Assembly (NCBI RefSeq): GCF_000023105.1
Contig: NC_012669.1
Coordinates: 1,922,001 to 1,986,000, forward strand
Direction: 5' to 3'
DNA length: 64,000 bases
From: Beutenbergia cavernae DSM 12333
Lineage (GTDB): Bacteria > Actinomycetota > Actinomycetes > Actinomycetales > Beutenbergiaceae
Numbering within the stretch: the stretch's first letter is position 1; every line of letters starts with the position of its first letter. The notes beneath the pieces were generated by a model. The model saw nothing but the letters and a program-made list of their open reading frames with translations. It ran no database searches and was not told the DNA's origin. A program made the position numbers and the translations under genes. Shown piece after piece: positions 42,844-50,362 of this stretch.

Positions 42844-44573
42844 GCGCCGCCCCACCCGAGAGCGCCGGTCCCGATGCCGGGACGGCCGAGCATCCCCGAT
42901 GGACCAGGTGGTGGCACGCCCGGACCCCGACGTTCCGCCGCACGACCCGTCAGGTCCTCGCCGTCCTCGTGACGGGCGTGCTCGCCGCCGTCGTCGGCGT
43001 CGCCACGGCCACGGCCACCGGATCGCTCGGCCCGCACGAGGCGCAGTACTCCGTCACGGCCCGGCACGACATCGTCATCGACCTGGGGCCGCTCGGCTCG
43101 GTCGTGCTCGACTCGCCCGCCCCGTGGCCGGTCGGGGCGCGCGTCGACGTCGGCGAGATACCGAGCTCGCTCACCGACGTGCGCAGCCCGCTGGACCAGC
43201 TCGGCGGGGACGTCACCGGGTATGCGCAGTTCTTCTCCCACCCGCAGGTGGCGATCGAGGCGGCCGCCTGGGCTGTCGTCGCCGACGCGGTGCGCCGCAC
43301 CGTGCTGCTCTGGTCCGTGCTGCTCGTCGCGATCGCCGCGGCCCGCCTCGCCTCCCGGGGTCTGCTGCGGCGCGAGATCGTCGCCGCGATGCGCCGGCCG
43401 GGCGTCGGTGCGCTGGCCGGGACGCTGGCGGCGACGGCGCTCGCGGTCCCCGTCGTCGGGTGGCTGAGCGAGCCCGAGCCCGAAGGAAGCCCGTCCGCCG
43501 TCTTCGCCGGCACCGCGCTCGAGGACGCCCGCGTGACCGGGCGACTCGCCGCCGTCATCGACACGTACGGCAGCCTCGCGCTCGACGCGATCGAGGACAA
43601 CGACGAGTTCTACCGCGTCGTGCGGGACAACCTCGTCGAGGCGTACGCCGTCGATGCGGAACCGCTCGCGCCCGACGTCGAGCCGGTGCCGGACGACCCC
43701 GGCGAGCAGGACCCACCGGCCACGCCGTCCGACGCACCCTCCGGCACAGCTCCCGACGCGGATGCGGACGCCGCAGAGGACGGCGAGCCCGACGTCGCGA
43801 CGATCCTCATGGTGTCCGACCTGCACTGCAACGTCGGCATGGCGCCGGTGATCGCGGAGGCGGTGCGCCAGTCGGGCGCGACGCTCGTGCTCAACCTCGG
43901 CGACACCACGATGGGCGGGTCCGGCGTCGAGGCCATGTGCGTCGACGCGCTCGCCGAGGCGATCGACGGCGAGGTGCCCATCGTGGTGGCGGACGGCAAC
44001 CACGACAGCGCGCTCACCATGGAGCAGGAGCGCGCCGCGGGCGAGATCCTGCTCGACGGCGACGTGCTCGAGATCCAGGGGATCCGGATCCTGGGCGACC
44101 GCGACCCTCGGCTGACGACCATCACCGACCGTGAGGAGTTCGAGACCAAGGCGGAGATGGGCGAGCGCCTGGGTGACGTCGCGTGCGCGGCCCAGGAGGA
44201 CGACGCCGCGGTGGACCTCCTCGCGATCCACGACCCGTACGTCGGCGCCGGCGTGATGGAGACCGGGTGCGTGCCGCTCCAGCTCTCCGGGCACCTGCAC
44301 CGGCGGGTCGGGCCGCTCCAGCAGGGGCTCGGCGTGCTGTACGTGATGCCGTCGACCGGTGGTGCGTCGTCGGGCACGCTCACGATCGGGCCGCTCAACG
44401 CGCCTGCCACGATGACGGTGCTGCGCTTCGACCGCACCACGCGCACGGCGGTGGCCATGCGGGAGATCACCGCCGCTACGACCGGCGACGTCGTGCTCGG
44501 CGCGTGGGAGGGCTTCCCGCCCCGCCCGGACGACGTCGTCGTCGCCGATCTGGCACCGAGCGCGCAGGACTGA
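42840..44573 (+). CDS. Membrane-anchored metallophosphoesterase
   Basis: A 577-residue protein. A transmembrane segment near residue 40 (VLAVLVTGVLAAVVGVATATATG), further hydrophobic stretches around residues 140-200 and an acidic Pro-rich linker precede the calcineurin-like phosphoesterase domain (about 320-530). Its motifs are MVSDLHCNVG, LNLGDTTMGG, VADGNHDS and LSGHLHRR, covering the Asp, His and Asn ligands of the two-metal site. The catalytic domain probably faces outward (inference). Substrate unknown. GTG start overlapping the small membrane protein gene. Confidence 0.85.
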   Translation: MSAAPPESAGPDAGTAEHPRWTRWWHARTPTFRRTTRQVLAVLVTGVLAAVVGVATATATGSLGPHEAQYSVTARHDIVIDLGPLGSVVLDSPAPWPVGARVDVGEIPSSLTDVRSPLDQLGGDVTGYAQFFSHPQVAIEAAAWAVVADAVRRTVLLWSVLLVAIAAARLASRGLLRREIVAAMRRPGVGALAGTLAATALAVPVVGWLSEPEPEGSPSAVFAGTALEDARVTGRLAAVIDTYGSLALDAIEDNDEFYRVVRDNLVEAYAVDAEPLAPDVEPVPDDPGEQDPPATPSDAPSGTAPDADADAAEDGEPDVATILMVSDLHCNVGMAPVIAEAVRQSGATLVLNLGDTTMGGSGVEAMCVDALAEAIDGEVPIVVADGNHDSALTMEQERAAGEILLDGDVLEIQGIRILGDRDPRLTTITDREEFETKAEMGERLGDVACAAQEDDAAVDLLAIHDPYVGAGVMETGCVPLQLSGHLHRRVGPLQQGLGVLYVMPSTGGASSGTLTIGPLNAPATMTVLRFDRTTRTAVAMREITAATTGDVVLGAWEGFPPRPDDVVVADLAPSAQD

Positions 44574-44580
44574 CGGAGCC

Positions 44581-45054
44581 GTGATCACCCGCCGGGCGTA
44601 CGCGCTGACCTCGCGGTGGTGCGTGCCGGCGCCGCGTGCGGCGTGCTGGTCGCAGCTGGCCGACCCCGGGTCGTGGCCCGAGTGGTGGCCGCACCTGCGC
44701 AGCCGGGTGCTCCGCGACGGCGACGAGGCCGGCGTCGGGACGCGCGGCGTCCTCGTCTACCGCAGCCCGCTGGGCTACCGCCTGCGGATCGGGCTCGAGG
44801 TCCTCGCCGCGGACCCACCGGAGCGCGTGGAGTTCGCTGTCGTCGGCGACCTCACCGGTCGGGCGACGGCGCAGCTGGACGAGGTCGAGCGGGACGGCGC
44901 GGCGTGGACCAGCATCACGACCCGGTGGCCGGTCCGCACCACGCGCGGCTGGATGAACGCCGCGGCGCCGGTCCTGGCGCCGGCGTTCAACTGGGCGCAC
45001 GCGCGCGTGATGAGCGCCGGAGAACGGGGTCTGGTCCGCCGCCTGACGACCTGA
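44581..45054 (+). CDS. SRPBCC-family (START-like) protein
   Basis: A 157-residue protein with the helix-grip fold pattern typical of polyketide cyclase/SRPBCC proteins: TSRWCVPAPRAACWSQLADPGSWPEWWPHLRSRVL at the N-terminus and a long C-terminal helix (APVLAPAFNWAHARVMSAGERGLVRRL). Such proteins bind small hydrophobic ligands. GTG start seven bases after the metallophosphoesterase stop, so probably the last gene of that operon. Ligand and role unknown. Confidence 0.75.
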   Translation: MITRRAYALTSRWCVPAPRAACWSQLADPGSWPEWWPHLRSRVLRDGDEAGVGTRGVLVYRSPLGYRLRIGLEVLAADPPERVEFAVVGDLTGRATAQLDEVERDGAAWTSITTRWPVRTTRGWMNAAAPVLAPAFNWAHARVMSAGERGLVRRLTT

Positions 45055-45084
45055 CGCCACGCTGATGTCGCCATGACGTTGCGC

Positions 45085-45116
45085 ATGACGCCATAGTGAT
45101 GTCATGATGGCGTCAT
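45085..45116 (+). promoter_or_regulatory. Inverted repeat overlapping the RHH regulator start codon
   Basis: ATGACGCCAT (45085-45094) and its exact complement ATGGCGTCAT (45107-45116) are 12 bases apart; the right arm covers the first bases of the start codon. Another ATGACG half-site lies at 45073. Clustered short half-sites are what ribbon-helix-helix repressors bind, so this is probably an autoregulatory operator. Confidence 0.65.
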
Positions 45117-45675
45117 GAACATCGATCGCTACGTCTCCTCCCTCCGGGACTCTCTCGAGGTCTCGGGCCGGGCCGGTGGCGGCGCGGCGGCCGAGGCGGC
45201 GGCACACCTCGCCGACGCCGTCGAGCCGGCCGTGCGGCTGACCGTGCAGCAGGTCCTCATCGACGCCGCCGCTGAGGTCAACGGGCAGCTCGGCTCCGAC
45301 CCGGTCGTGGAGGTCCGCCTCCGCGGCACGGAGCCCGAGCTGGTCGTGGTCCCGGGGACGGCGACACCGCCGCGTGGCGAGTCGCTCGTGGCCTCGATCC
45401 TCGACCGCGTCATCCCGCCCCCGCCCGCCCCGCCGGCGCCGCCGCGCCCGCCGGGCTCCGAGGACGTCCCCGAGCGCGACGACGACGCCGTCGCCCGCAT
45501 CTCGCTCCGGATGCCCGAGTGGCTGAAGGGGCGCGTCGACGAAGCCGCCGCACAGGCCGGCATCTCCGTCAACACCTGGCTCGTGCGCGTGGCGCAGCTC
45601 GCGCTCGACGCCGGTGACACCCCCCACACCCCGTCGTCCCGGTCCGGCAAGCGCCTGACCGGCTGGGCCCGTTGA
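45115..45675 (+). CDS. Ribbon-helix-helix regulator (HicB/Arc-like) with N-terminal domain
   Basis: A 186-residue protein. The C-terminal part has ARISLRMPEWLKGRVDEAAAQAGISVNTWLVRVAQLAL, a clear ribbon-helix-helix DNA-binding motif. The N-terminal 100 residues (MNIDRYVSSLRDSLEVSGRAGG, then VEVRLRG) are joined by a Pro-rich linker. No toxin gene is adjacent, so it is more likely a transcription factor than an antitoxin. The gene for a DUF4097 protein follows after 22 bases and is the probable coregulated partner. The start codon overlaps an inverted repeat. Confidence 0.8.
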   Translation: MNIDRYVSSLRDSLEVSGRAGGGAAAEAAAHLADAVEPAVRLTVQQVLIDAAAEVNGQLGSDPVVEVRLRGTEPELVVVPGTATPPRGESLVASILDRVIPPPPAPPAPPRPPGSEDVPERDDDAVARISLRMPEWLKGRVDEAAAQAGISVNTWLVRVAQLALDAGDTPHTPSSRSGKRLTGWAR

Positions 45676-45697
45676 GACCACCCGGAGGAGAGCACCG

Positions 45698-46594
45698 ATG
45701 AGCACGAACGACACCCAGCACACCGGCCCCAGCGAGGAGCGCCTGTCCGACACGCGGCGGCTGCACCGGTTCGACGTCGGCGCCGAGCCGCGGCTCGTCG
45801 CCCAGCTCGGGCTCGCAGACGTCGAGATCGACGCGACCGGACCCGGCGGCCACGTCGTCGTCGACCTGGAGACGTTCGGGTCGAAGGCCCGCGACCTGCT
45901 GGAACGCACGTCCGTGGAGCAGGACGGCTCGACCGTGCGCATCGACATGCCGCGGGTCTCCACGTTCTTCGGCCTCTCGCCCCGCATGCGGGTGCGGGTG
46001 CAGGTCCCGGCAGGGACCGCCGTCGACCTCGGCGCCGGCTCCGGCGACGTCTCCGTGAGGGGCGAGCTCGGCGGGGCACACGTCGAGACGGGTTCCGGCG
46101 GCATCGACCTCGAGTCGGTCCACGAGGCCGAGATCAAGGCGGGATCGGGCGACGTCCGCGTCGGACGCGCGCACGGCCTGCGGATCCGCACCGGCAGCGG
46201 CGGGATCCGGATCGGCGAGGTGGTGGGCGACGTCGCCGCCACCGCCGGCTCCGGCGACATGACCGTCGGCACCGTCAGGGCATCGACGTCGCTCACGTGC
46301 GGCTCCGGCAACATCGACGTCGAGGACGTCTCGGGCGACGCGCAGGTGAAGACGGGCTCCGGCCGGGTCCGGGTCGCGCGCGCCACCCAGGGACAGCTCT
46401 CGGTCGCCACCGGCTCGGGGACGATCCGGGTCGGCGTCGCCGAGGGCACGGCCGCCCACCTCGACGTCTCCACCGTCAGCGGCCGCGTGCGCAGCGAGCT
46501 CGAGTCGGTGCCGGGAGCCGGTGAGAATGACCGTACGCTGATGCTCCGGGCACGCGCGGTGAGCGGCAACATCGACCTGGTCAGGGCGGTGTGA
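45698..46594 (+). CDS. DUF4097-family beta-repeat protein
   Basis: A 298-residue DUF4097 (adhesin-like) protein made of repeated GSGDV/GSGGI strands every 19-22 residues (VDLGAGSGDVSV, VETGSGGIDLE, IKAGSGDVRV, IRTGSGGIRI, ATAGSGDMTV, LTCGSGNIDV, VKTGSGRVRV, VATGSGTIRV), predicting a right-handed beta-helix-like fold. No signal peptide or transmembrane segment is visible. RBS CGGAGGAGAGC. In actinobacteria such proteins often follow small DNA-binding regulators, as here. Molecular role unknown. Confidence 0.85.
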   Translation: MSTNDTQHTGPSEERLSDTRRLHRFDVGAEPRLVAQLGLADVEIDATGPGGHVVVDLETFGSKARDLLERTSVEQDGSTVRIDMPRVSTFFGLSPRMRVRVQVPAGTAVDLGAGSGDVSVRGELGGAHVETGSGGIDLESVHEAEIKAGSGDVRVGRAHGLRIRTGSGGIRIGEVVGDVAATAGSGDMTVGTVRASTSLTCGSGNIDVEDVSGDAQVKTGSGRVRVARATQGQLSVATGSGTIRVGVAEGTAAHLDVSTVSGRVRSELESVPGAGENDRTLMLRARAVSGNIDLVRAV

Positions 46595-46660
46595 CGCCAT
46601 GATCGTCAGCAGCACGAACCTCGTGGGCGCCCGCCGGATCGGACGGGCGATGGAGGAGCA

Positions 46661-47386
46661 GTGGCGCCACGGCAGCACGACGACGTTCACCCCGAGGGTG
46701 GCGAGCCCGAGGGCGTGGCCGATGCCGACGAGGCTGCGTATCGTGCCGAGGTCGAGCGGGAGCTCGCCCGGCTCGATGTGAGCGCACCGGACGAGGCGCA
46801 GCGCGCAGGCGCTGCGCCTCGTTCGTACGCCTGGCTCCTCGTGGTCGCCGGCGTGCTGGGCACGTTGGCTGCGGCCATGCTGACGATCGACTACGTCAAC
46901 ACGCTCCTCGACCCGACGTACGTCCCGACGTGCGACGTGAACCCGCTCATCGGGTGCGGGCAGTTCCTCGGGTCACCGCAGGCGCGGGTGTTCGGGTTCC
47001 CCAACGTCGTGATCGGGCTGGTGGCCTTCCCGGTGCTCGTGACCACCGGGCTCGCCTTCCTCGCGGGGGCGCGGCTGGCCCGCTGGTACTGGTGGGGCCT
47101 GCTCGCCGGGTGCCTGGCCGGCGCCGTCTTCATCACGTGGCTGCAGGTCCAGTCCCTCAATGTGATCAAGGGCCTGTGCCCGTACTGCCTCGTCGTGTGG
47201 GCGGTGGTGATCCCGGTGGTCGTGCAGACGTTCGCCCGGGCGATCCAGGGGGGAGCGCTGCCCGCCCCCGAGGGCGTCCGCCGGTTCGTCGTCCCCAACC
47301 GCTGGCTCCTCACCGGCCTGTGGTACGCCGTCGTCCTCGTGGCCGTGATCCTCGCGTTCCGCGACCAGTGGGCGGTCGTCTTCTGA
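46661..47386 (+). CDS. Vitamin K epoxide reductase (VKOR)-family membrane protein
   Basis: A 241-residue integral membrane protein with about 50 cytoplasmic residues, then five hydrophobic segments (YAWLLVVAGVLGTLAAAMLTI onward). The loop pair CDVNPLIGCGQFL and the membrane-embedded CPYC are the redox Cys residues of bacterial VKOR. The family reoxidises DsbA-like oxidases using quinone, and so supports disulfide formation outside the cell. The GTG start at 46661 follows GGAGGAGCA. The stop codon lies inside an 11-bp terminator stem. Confidence 0.88.
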   Translation: MAPRQHDDVHPEGGEPEGVADADEAAYRAEVERELARLDVSAPDEAQRAGAAPRSYAWLLVVAGVLGTLAAAMLTIDYVNTLLDPTYVPTCDVNPLIGCGQFLGSPQARVFGFPNVVIGLVAFPVLVTTGLAFLAGARLARWYWWGLLAGCLAGAVFITWLQVQSLNVIKGLCPYCLVVWAVVIPVVVQTFARAIQGGALPAPEGVRRFVVPNRWLLTGLWYAVVLVAVILAFRDQWAVVF

Positions 47387-47395
47387 CGACCGCCC
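47370..47395. terminator. Bidirectional terminator hairpin between convergent genes
   Basis: GGGCGGTCGTC-TTCT-GACGACCGCCC forms a perfect 11-bp stem that includes the VKOR stop codon. A second small stem (CTGAGC/GCTCAG, 47403-47420) overlaps the end of the opposing gene. It separates plus-strand VKOR from the minus-strand CNNM operon. Confidence 0.7.
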
Positions 47396-47416
47396 ATCGG
47401 CCCTGAGCCGGGCCGC

Positions 47417-47641
47417 TCAGGTCAAGCGGTCGACGGCGGCGCTCGCGTCGGCGAGGCACGCCCCGGTGAGATCGCGGTACAGCCGGATGGCGTTCACCCG
47501 CCGTCCGCGCGCGAGGAGCACGCGCACGTGCTCGCGGTGCTCGTCGGGCAGCGCCACCTCCGGGTCCCCGGGGGCGCCGGCCAGCCACGAGCTGCCGGGG
47601 ATCGGCGCGGTACCGGGGCGCGGCGCGTCGTCGTCCCTCAT
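47417..47641 (-). CDS. Small L7/L12 C-terminal-like protein
   Basis: A 74-residue protein whose C-terminal half, HVRVLLARGRRVNAIRLYRDLTGACLADASAAVDRL, resembles the helical part of the ribosomal protein L7/L12 C-terminal domain found in many small actinobacterial proteins of unknown function. It overlaps the stop of the upstream CNNM-type gene by four bases (minus strand) and is therefore the last gene of that operon. No function can be assigned. Confidence 0.65.
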   Translation of the reverse strand: MRDDDAPRPGTAPIPGSSWLAGAPGDPEVALPDEHREHVRVLLARGRRVNAIRLYRDLTGACLADASAAVDRLT

Positions 47642-48711
47642 GTGCGCACCGGCCGGCGCGAGTCGTCGCGGATCTCGCCCACCAGCTCCTCCAGGACGTC
47701 CTCGAGCGTGACCACGCCGAGCGGTGCCCCGGACGGAGCGCCCGTCGGGCCTTGGACCGGTTGGTCGCGCACCGCTGCGAGGTGGCTGTTCGTGCGCTGC
47801 ATGACGGCCATCACGGCGCGCAGGGAGTCGTTGACGCTGACCGTCGGGAGCTCGCGCACGACGTCGTCCCGGATGGGTGCGTCCCGGAGGCGCGGGTCGT
47901 CCTCGATGAGGTCCTTGATGTGCACGTACCCCGTGAGCGCGCCGTCCGGGGCGCGCAGCGGGAACCGCGAGAAGCCCTCGATCGAGGCGGCCTCCGCCTC
48001 GGCGGGGGTCACACCGAGGGGCAGCGTGCGAACCCGGGCCATCTCGAGGAGCACGGACCGCACGTCGCGTTCGGTGAACTGCAGAGCACCGAGCAGCAGA
48101 CGTTCGTCGTTGAGCTCGATGAGGCCGCCGTCGTGCGACTCCTCCACCAGTTCCGCGACCTCGTCGCGGGTGAAGGCCGACGTGACCTCGTTCTTCGGTT
48201 GGACCCGGATCGCGCGGAGCACGAGGTTCGCGAGCCCGTTGAGCAGCCAGAGCACGGGATAGAGCACCCGGACGATGAACACGAGGAACGGGGACAGCGC
48301 CAGCGCCATGCGATCGGGGCCGGCGAGCGCGATGTTCTTCGGGACCATCTCACCGAGGACGACGTGCAGGTACGTGACCAGCGAGAGCGCGATGACGAGC
48401 GCGATCGGGTGCAGCAGCGTGGACGGGACGCCCATGCTCTCCAGCGGTCCCTCGATGAGGTGCGCGATCGCCGGTTCGCTGATCGAGCCCAGCGCGAGCG
48501 AGCAGATCGTGATGCCCAGCTGAGCGCCGGCCATCATGAGCGACACGTGTTCCATCGCGTGCAGCGTCACGCGTGCGACCCGGTGCCCCTCGGCTGCGCG
48601 CGGCTCGATCTTGGTGCGCCGGGCGGAGATCAGGGCGAACTCGGCACCGACGAAGAACGCGTTGAGCGCGAGCAGGACGATCGTGAGGCCGATGCCGACC
48701 AGGTCGCTCAC
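47638..48711 (-). CDS. CNNM/HlyC-CorC-family membrane protein, short form
   Basis: A 357-residue protein with an N-terminal DUF21/CNNM transmembrane domain (VGIGLTIVLLALNAFFVGAEFALISARRTKIE; LGEMVPKNIALAGPDR) and a CBS pair (residues about 210-345, ending VTLEDVLEELVGEIRDD). The C-terminal CorC_HlyC domain present in the partner is missing. The family is linked to Mg2+/Co2+ efflux or homeostasis. Its start overlaps the stop of the 460-residue partner by four bases. The two may form heteromers (inference). Confidence 0.9.
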   Translation of the reverse strand: MSDLVGIGLTIVLLALNAFFVGAEFALISARRTKIEPRAAEGHRVARVTLHAMEHVSLMMAGAQLGITICSLALGSISEPAIAHLIEGPLESMGVPSTLLHPIALVIALSLVTYLHVVLGEMVPKNIALAGPDRMALALSPFLVFIVRVLYPVLWLLNGLANLVLRAIRVQPKNEVTSAFTRDEVAELVEESHDGGLIELNDERLLLGALQFTERDVRSVLLEMARVRTLPLGVTPAEAEAASIEGFSRFPLRAPDGALTGYVHIKDLIEDDPRLRDAPIRDDVVRELPTVSVNDSLRAVMAVMQRTNSHLAAVRDQPVQGPTGAPSGAPLGVVTLEDVLEELVGEIRDDSRRPVRT

Positions 48712-50090
48712 TCCTCCTCACCGCCCGCAGGTGCCGCGTCGCCGTCGCGCTCGACGATCGCCAGGTGCACGGTGTCGACGCGTCGCGCGTCGATCGCGAG
48801 GACCTCGAGCTCGATCCTGCGGTCGGGGACGCCCGGCACGTGCTTCGCATCCACGACGACGGTGTCGCCGACCTCCGCGAACCGCCCGAGCTCTGTCGTC
48901 ACGAGGCCGCCCAGCGTGTCGTACGCCTCGTCCTCCGGCAGCGCGCAGTCCACGACGTCGGACGCCTCGTCGATGCGCATGAGGCCCGAGAGCACCCACC
49001 CGCCGTTCCCGTCGCGCGCGGGCTCCGGCTCGTCGTAGTCGTGCTCGTCGCGCACCTCGCCGACGATCTCCTCGACCAGATCCTCGAGCGTGACGAGACC
49101 GGCGAGGGAGCCGAACTCGTCGATGAGGAGGGCCATCTGCAGCCCGCCCTCGCGGAGATCGTCCATGAGCTCGTCGAGCTCGATGGAGTCGGGGACGAAC
49201 GTCGCGGGAGCGAGGACCGAGGAGACGGGTGTGCTCGTGCGCCGCTCGAACGGGACGGAGAGCGCGGCTCGGACGTGCACGATCCCCGCCACGCGGGCCT
49301 CCGTGTGCCCGTCCTGCTCGACGACGTCCACCACCGGGAACCGGGAGTGACCCGTCGCCTTCGATCGGGCGATGAGCTCCGACACGGGATCGTCCGGTGC
49401 GAGCGTGACCATCCGGGAGCGCGGCGTCATCGCGTCGCGGGCGCGCCGGTCGCCGAACGCGAGCGAACGCTCGACGAGCTCGGCGGTGTCGTGGGCGAGC
49501 GTGCCCTCCTTCGCGGAGTGCCGGACGAGCGCCGTGAGCTCCTCGGCGGAGCGGGCCGAGGCGAGCTCCTCCTGCGGCTCGATGCCCATGGCCCGCAGGA
49601 TCCGGTTGGCCGTCCCGTTGAAGAAGCGGATCGGCCAGGCGACGGCCTTCGTGAAGCCGCGCTGGAATCCGGCCACGGCGCGAGCGGTGGCCATCGGGCG
49701 GGCGATCGCGAGGTTCTTCGGGACGAGCTCGCCGAACACCATCGTGATCACCGTCGCGGCGACCAGCCCGATCGTGATCGCCGTCGTCGAGATCGCCGAC
49801 TCGCTGAGGTCGGTGCGCTCGAGCAGGGGTCGGATGAGCTCCGAGATCGCGGGCTCCGCCAGGAACCCGATCGCGAGGTTCGTCACGGTGATGCCGACCT
49901 GTGCGCCCGACAGCTGGGTCGAGAGCGTCCGCAGGGCGACGAGGACGCCGGCTGCCCGCTTGTCGCCGCGCTCCGCGGCCGACTCGACCTGGGCGCGGCC
50001 GACGGTGATGAACGAGAACTCTGCGGCGACGAATCCGCCGCAGGCGGCCACGAGAGCCATGGCCAGGAGAAGGAGCAGGACTTCGGTCAC
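48708..50090 (-). CDS. CNNM/HlyC-CorC-family membrane protein, full-length
   Basis: A 460-residue protein: DUF21/CNNM transmembrane domain (VLLLLLAMALVAACGGFVAAEFSFITVGRAQVE; VFGELVPKNLAIARP), CBS pair (residues about 215-345, ending VTLEDLVEEIVGEV) and a C-terminal CorC_HlyC domain (GGWVLSGLMRIDEASDVV, DEAYDTLGGLVTTELGRFAEVGD). Role probably divalent-cation (Mg2+) transport or sensing. The GTG start at 50090 is preceded by GAGG within a predicted hairpin. First gene of the three-gene minus-strand operon. Confidence 0.9.
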   Translation of the reverse strand: MTEVLLLLLAMALVAACGGFVAAEFSFITVGRAQVESAAERGDKRAAGVLVALRTLSTQLSGAQVGITVTNLAIGFLAEPAISELIRPLLERTDLSESAISTTAITIGLVAATVITMVFGELVPKNLAIARPMATARAVAGFQRGFTKAVAWPIRFFNGTANRILRAMGIEPQEELASARSAEELTALVRHSAKEGTLAHDTAELVERSLAFGDRRARDAMTPRSRMVTLAPDDPVSELIARSKATGHSRFPVVDVVEQDGHTEARVAGIVHVRAALSVPFERRTSTPVSSVLAPATFVPDSIELDELMDDLREGGLQMALLIDEFGSLAGLVTLEDLVEEIVGEVRDEHDYDEPEPARDGNGGWVLSGLMRIDEASDVVDCALPEDEAYDTLGGLVTTELGRFAEVGDTVVVDAKHVPGVPDRRIELEVLAIDARRVDTVHLAIVERDGDAAPAGGEEE

Positions 50091-50097
50091 GGTGTCA

Positions 50098-50214
50098 CCT
50101 CGCGGGGATGTCGGCCGCGAGGCCAGGGTCTATGACCCTCGGGACTGTCACCGGCGCTGGGTGCGCGCATCGTCTCCATCCGTGGTGTTCGGGGGACCGC
50201 CACCGTGGCGGTCC
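50098..50214 (-). promoter_or_regulatory. Structured 5' leader of the CNNM operon with sequestered ribosome-binding site
   Basis: Read on the minus strand, the leader has three successive perfect stems: GGACCGCCAC/GTGGCGGTCC (50194-50214), AGGGTC/GACCCT (50125-50139) and CCTCGCGG/CCGCGAGG (50098-50122). The last stem buries the GAGG that should act as the ribosome-binding site for GTG 50090. This is a riboswitch-like layout. It does not match the M-box sequence I know, so the ligand or regulator is undetermined. Confidence 0.5.
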
Positions 50215-50312
50215 GGCTGATAGCCGACAAGAGTACGACAGATCGATGTCCCCGTGGGCGGCGCATACCGGGAATAGCCGTGCCGACCGTGTGGTTGTGC
50301 GCACCAGGATCG

Positions 50313-50324
50313 ATGCACATGCAT
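50313..50324 (+). promoter_or_regulatory. Possible operator ahead of the luciferase-like monooxygenase operon
   Basis: ATGCA-CA-TGCAT, a perfect 5-bp inverted repeat 38 bases before the ATG at 50363. A MarR-type regulator is encoded in the operon and could bind here. The evidence is only symmetry and position. Confidence 0.35.
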
Positions 50325-50362
50325 GGATCGGACGGACAGACGGATCAGCAGCGAGGTGCGAG

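Noticed and set aside
45115-46594. HicAB-type toxin-antitoxin pair
   Set aside because: The partner gene encodes a DUF4097 beta-repeat protein of 298 residues, not a small HicA toxin.
50091-50262. M-box Mg2+ riboswitch before the CNNM operon
   Set aside because: Function and hairpins would suit, but the conserved M-box segments I know are absent, so I list it only as an unassigned structured leader.
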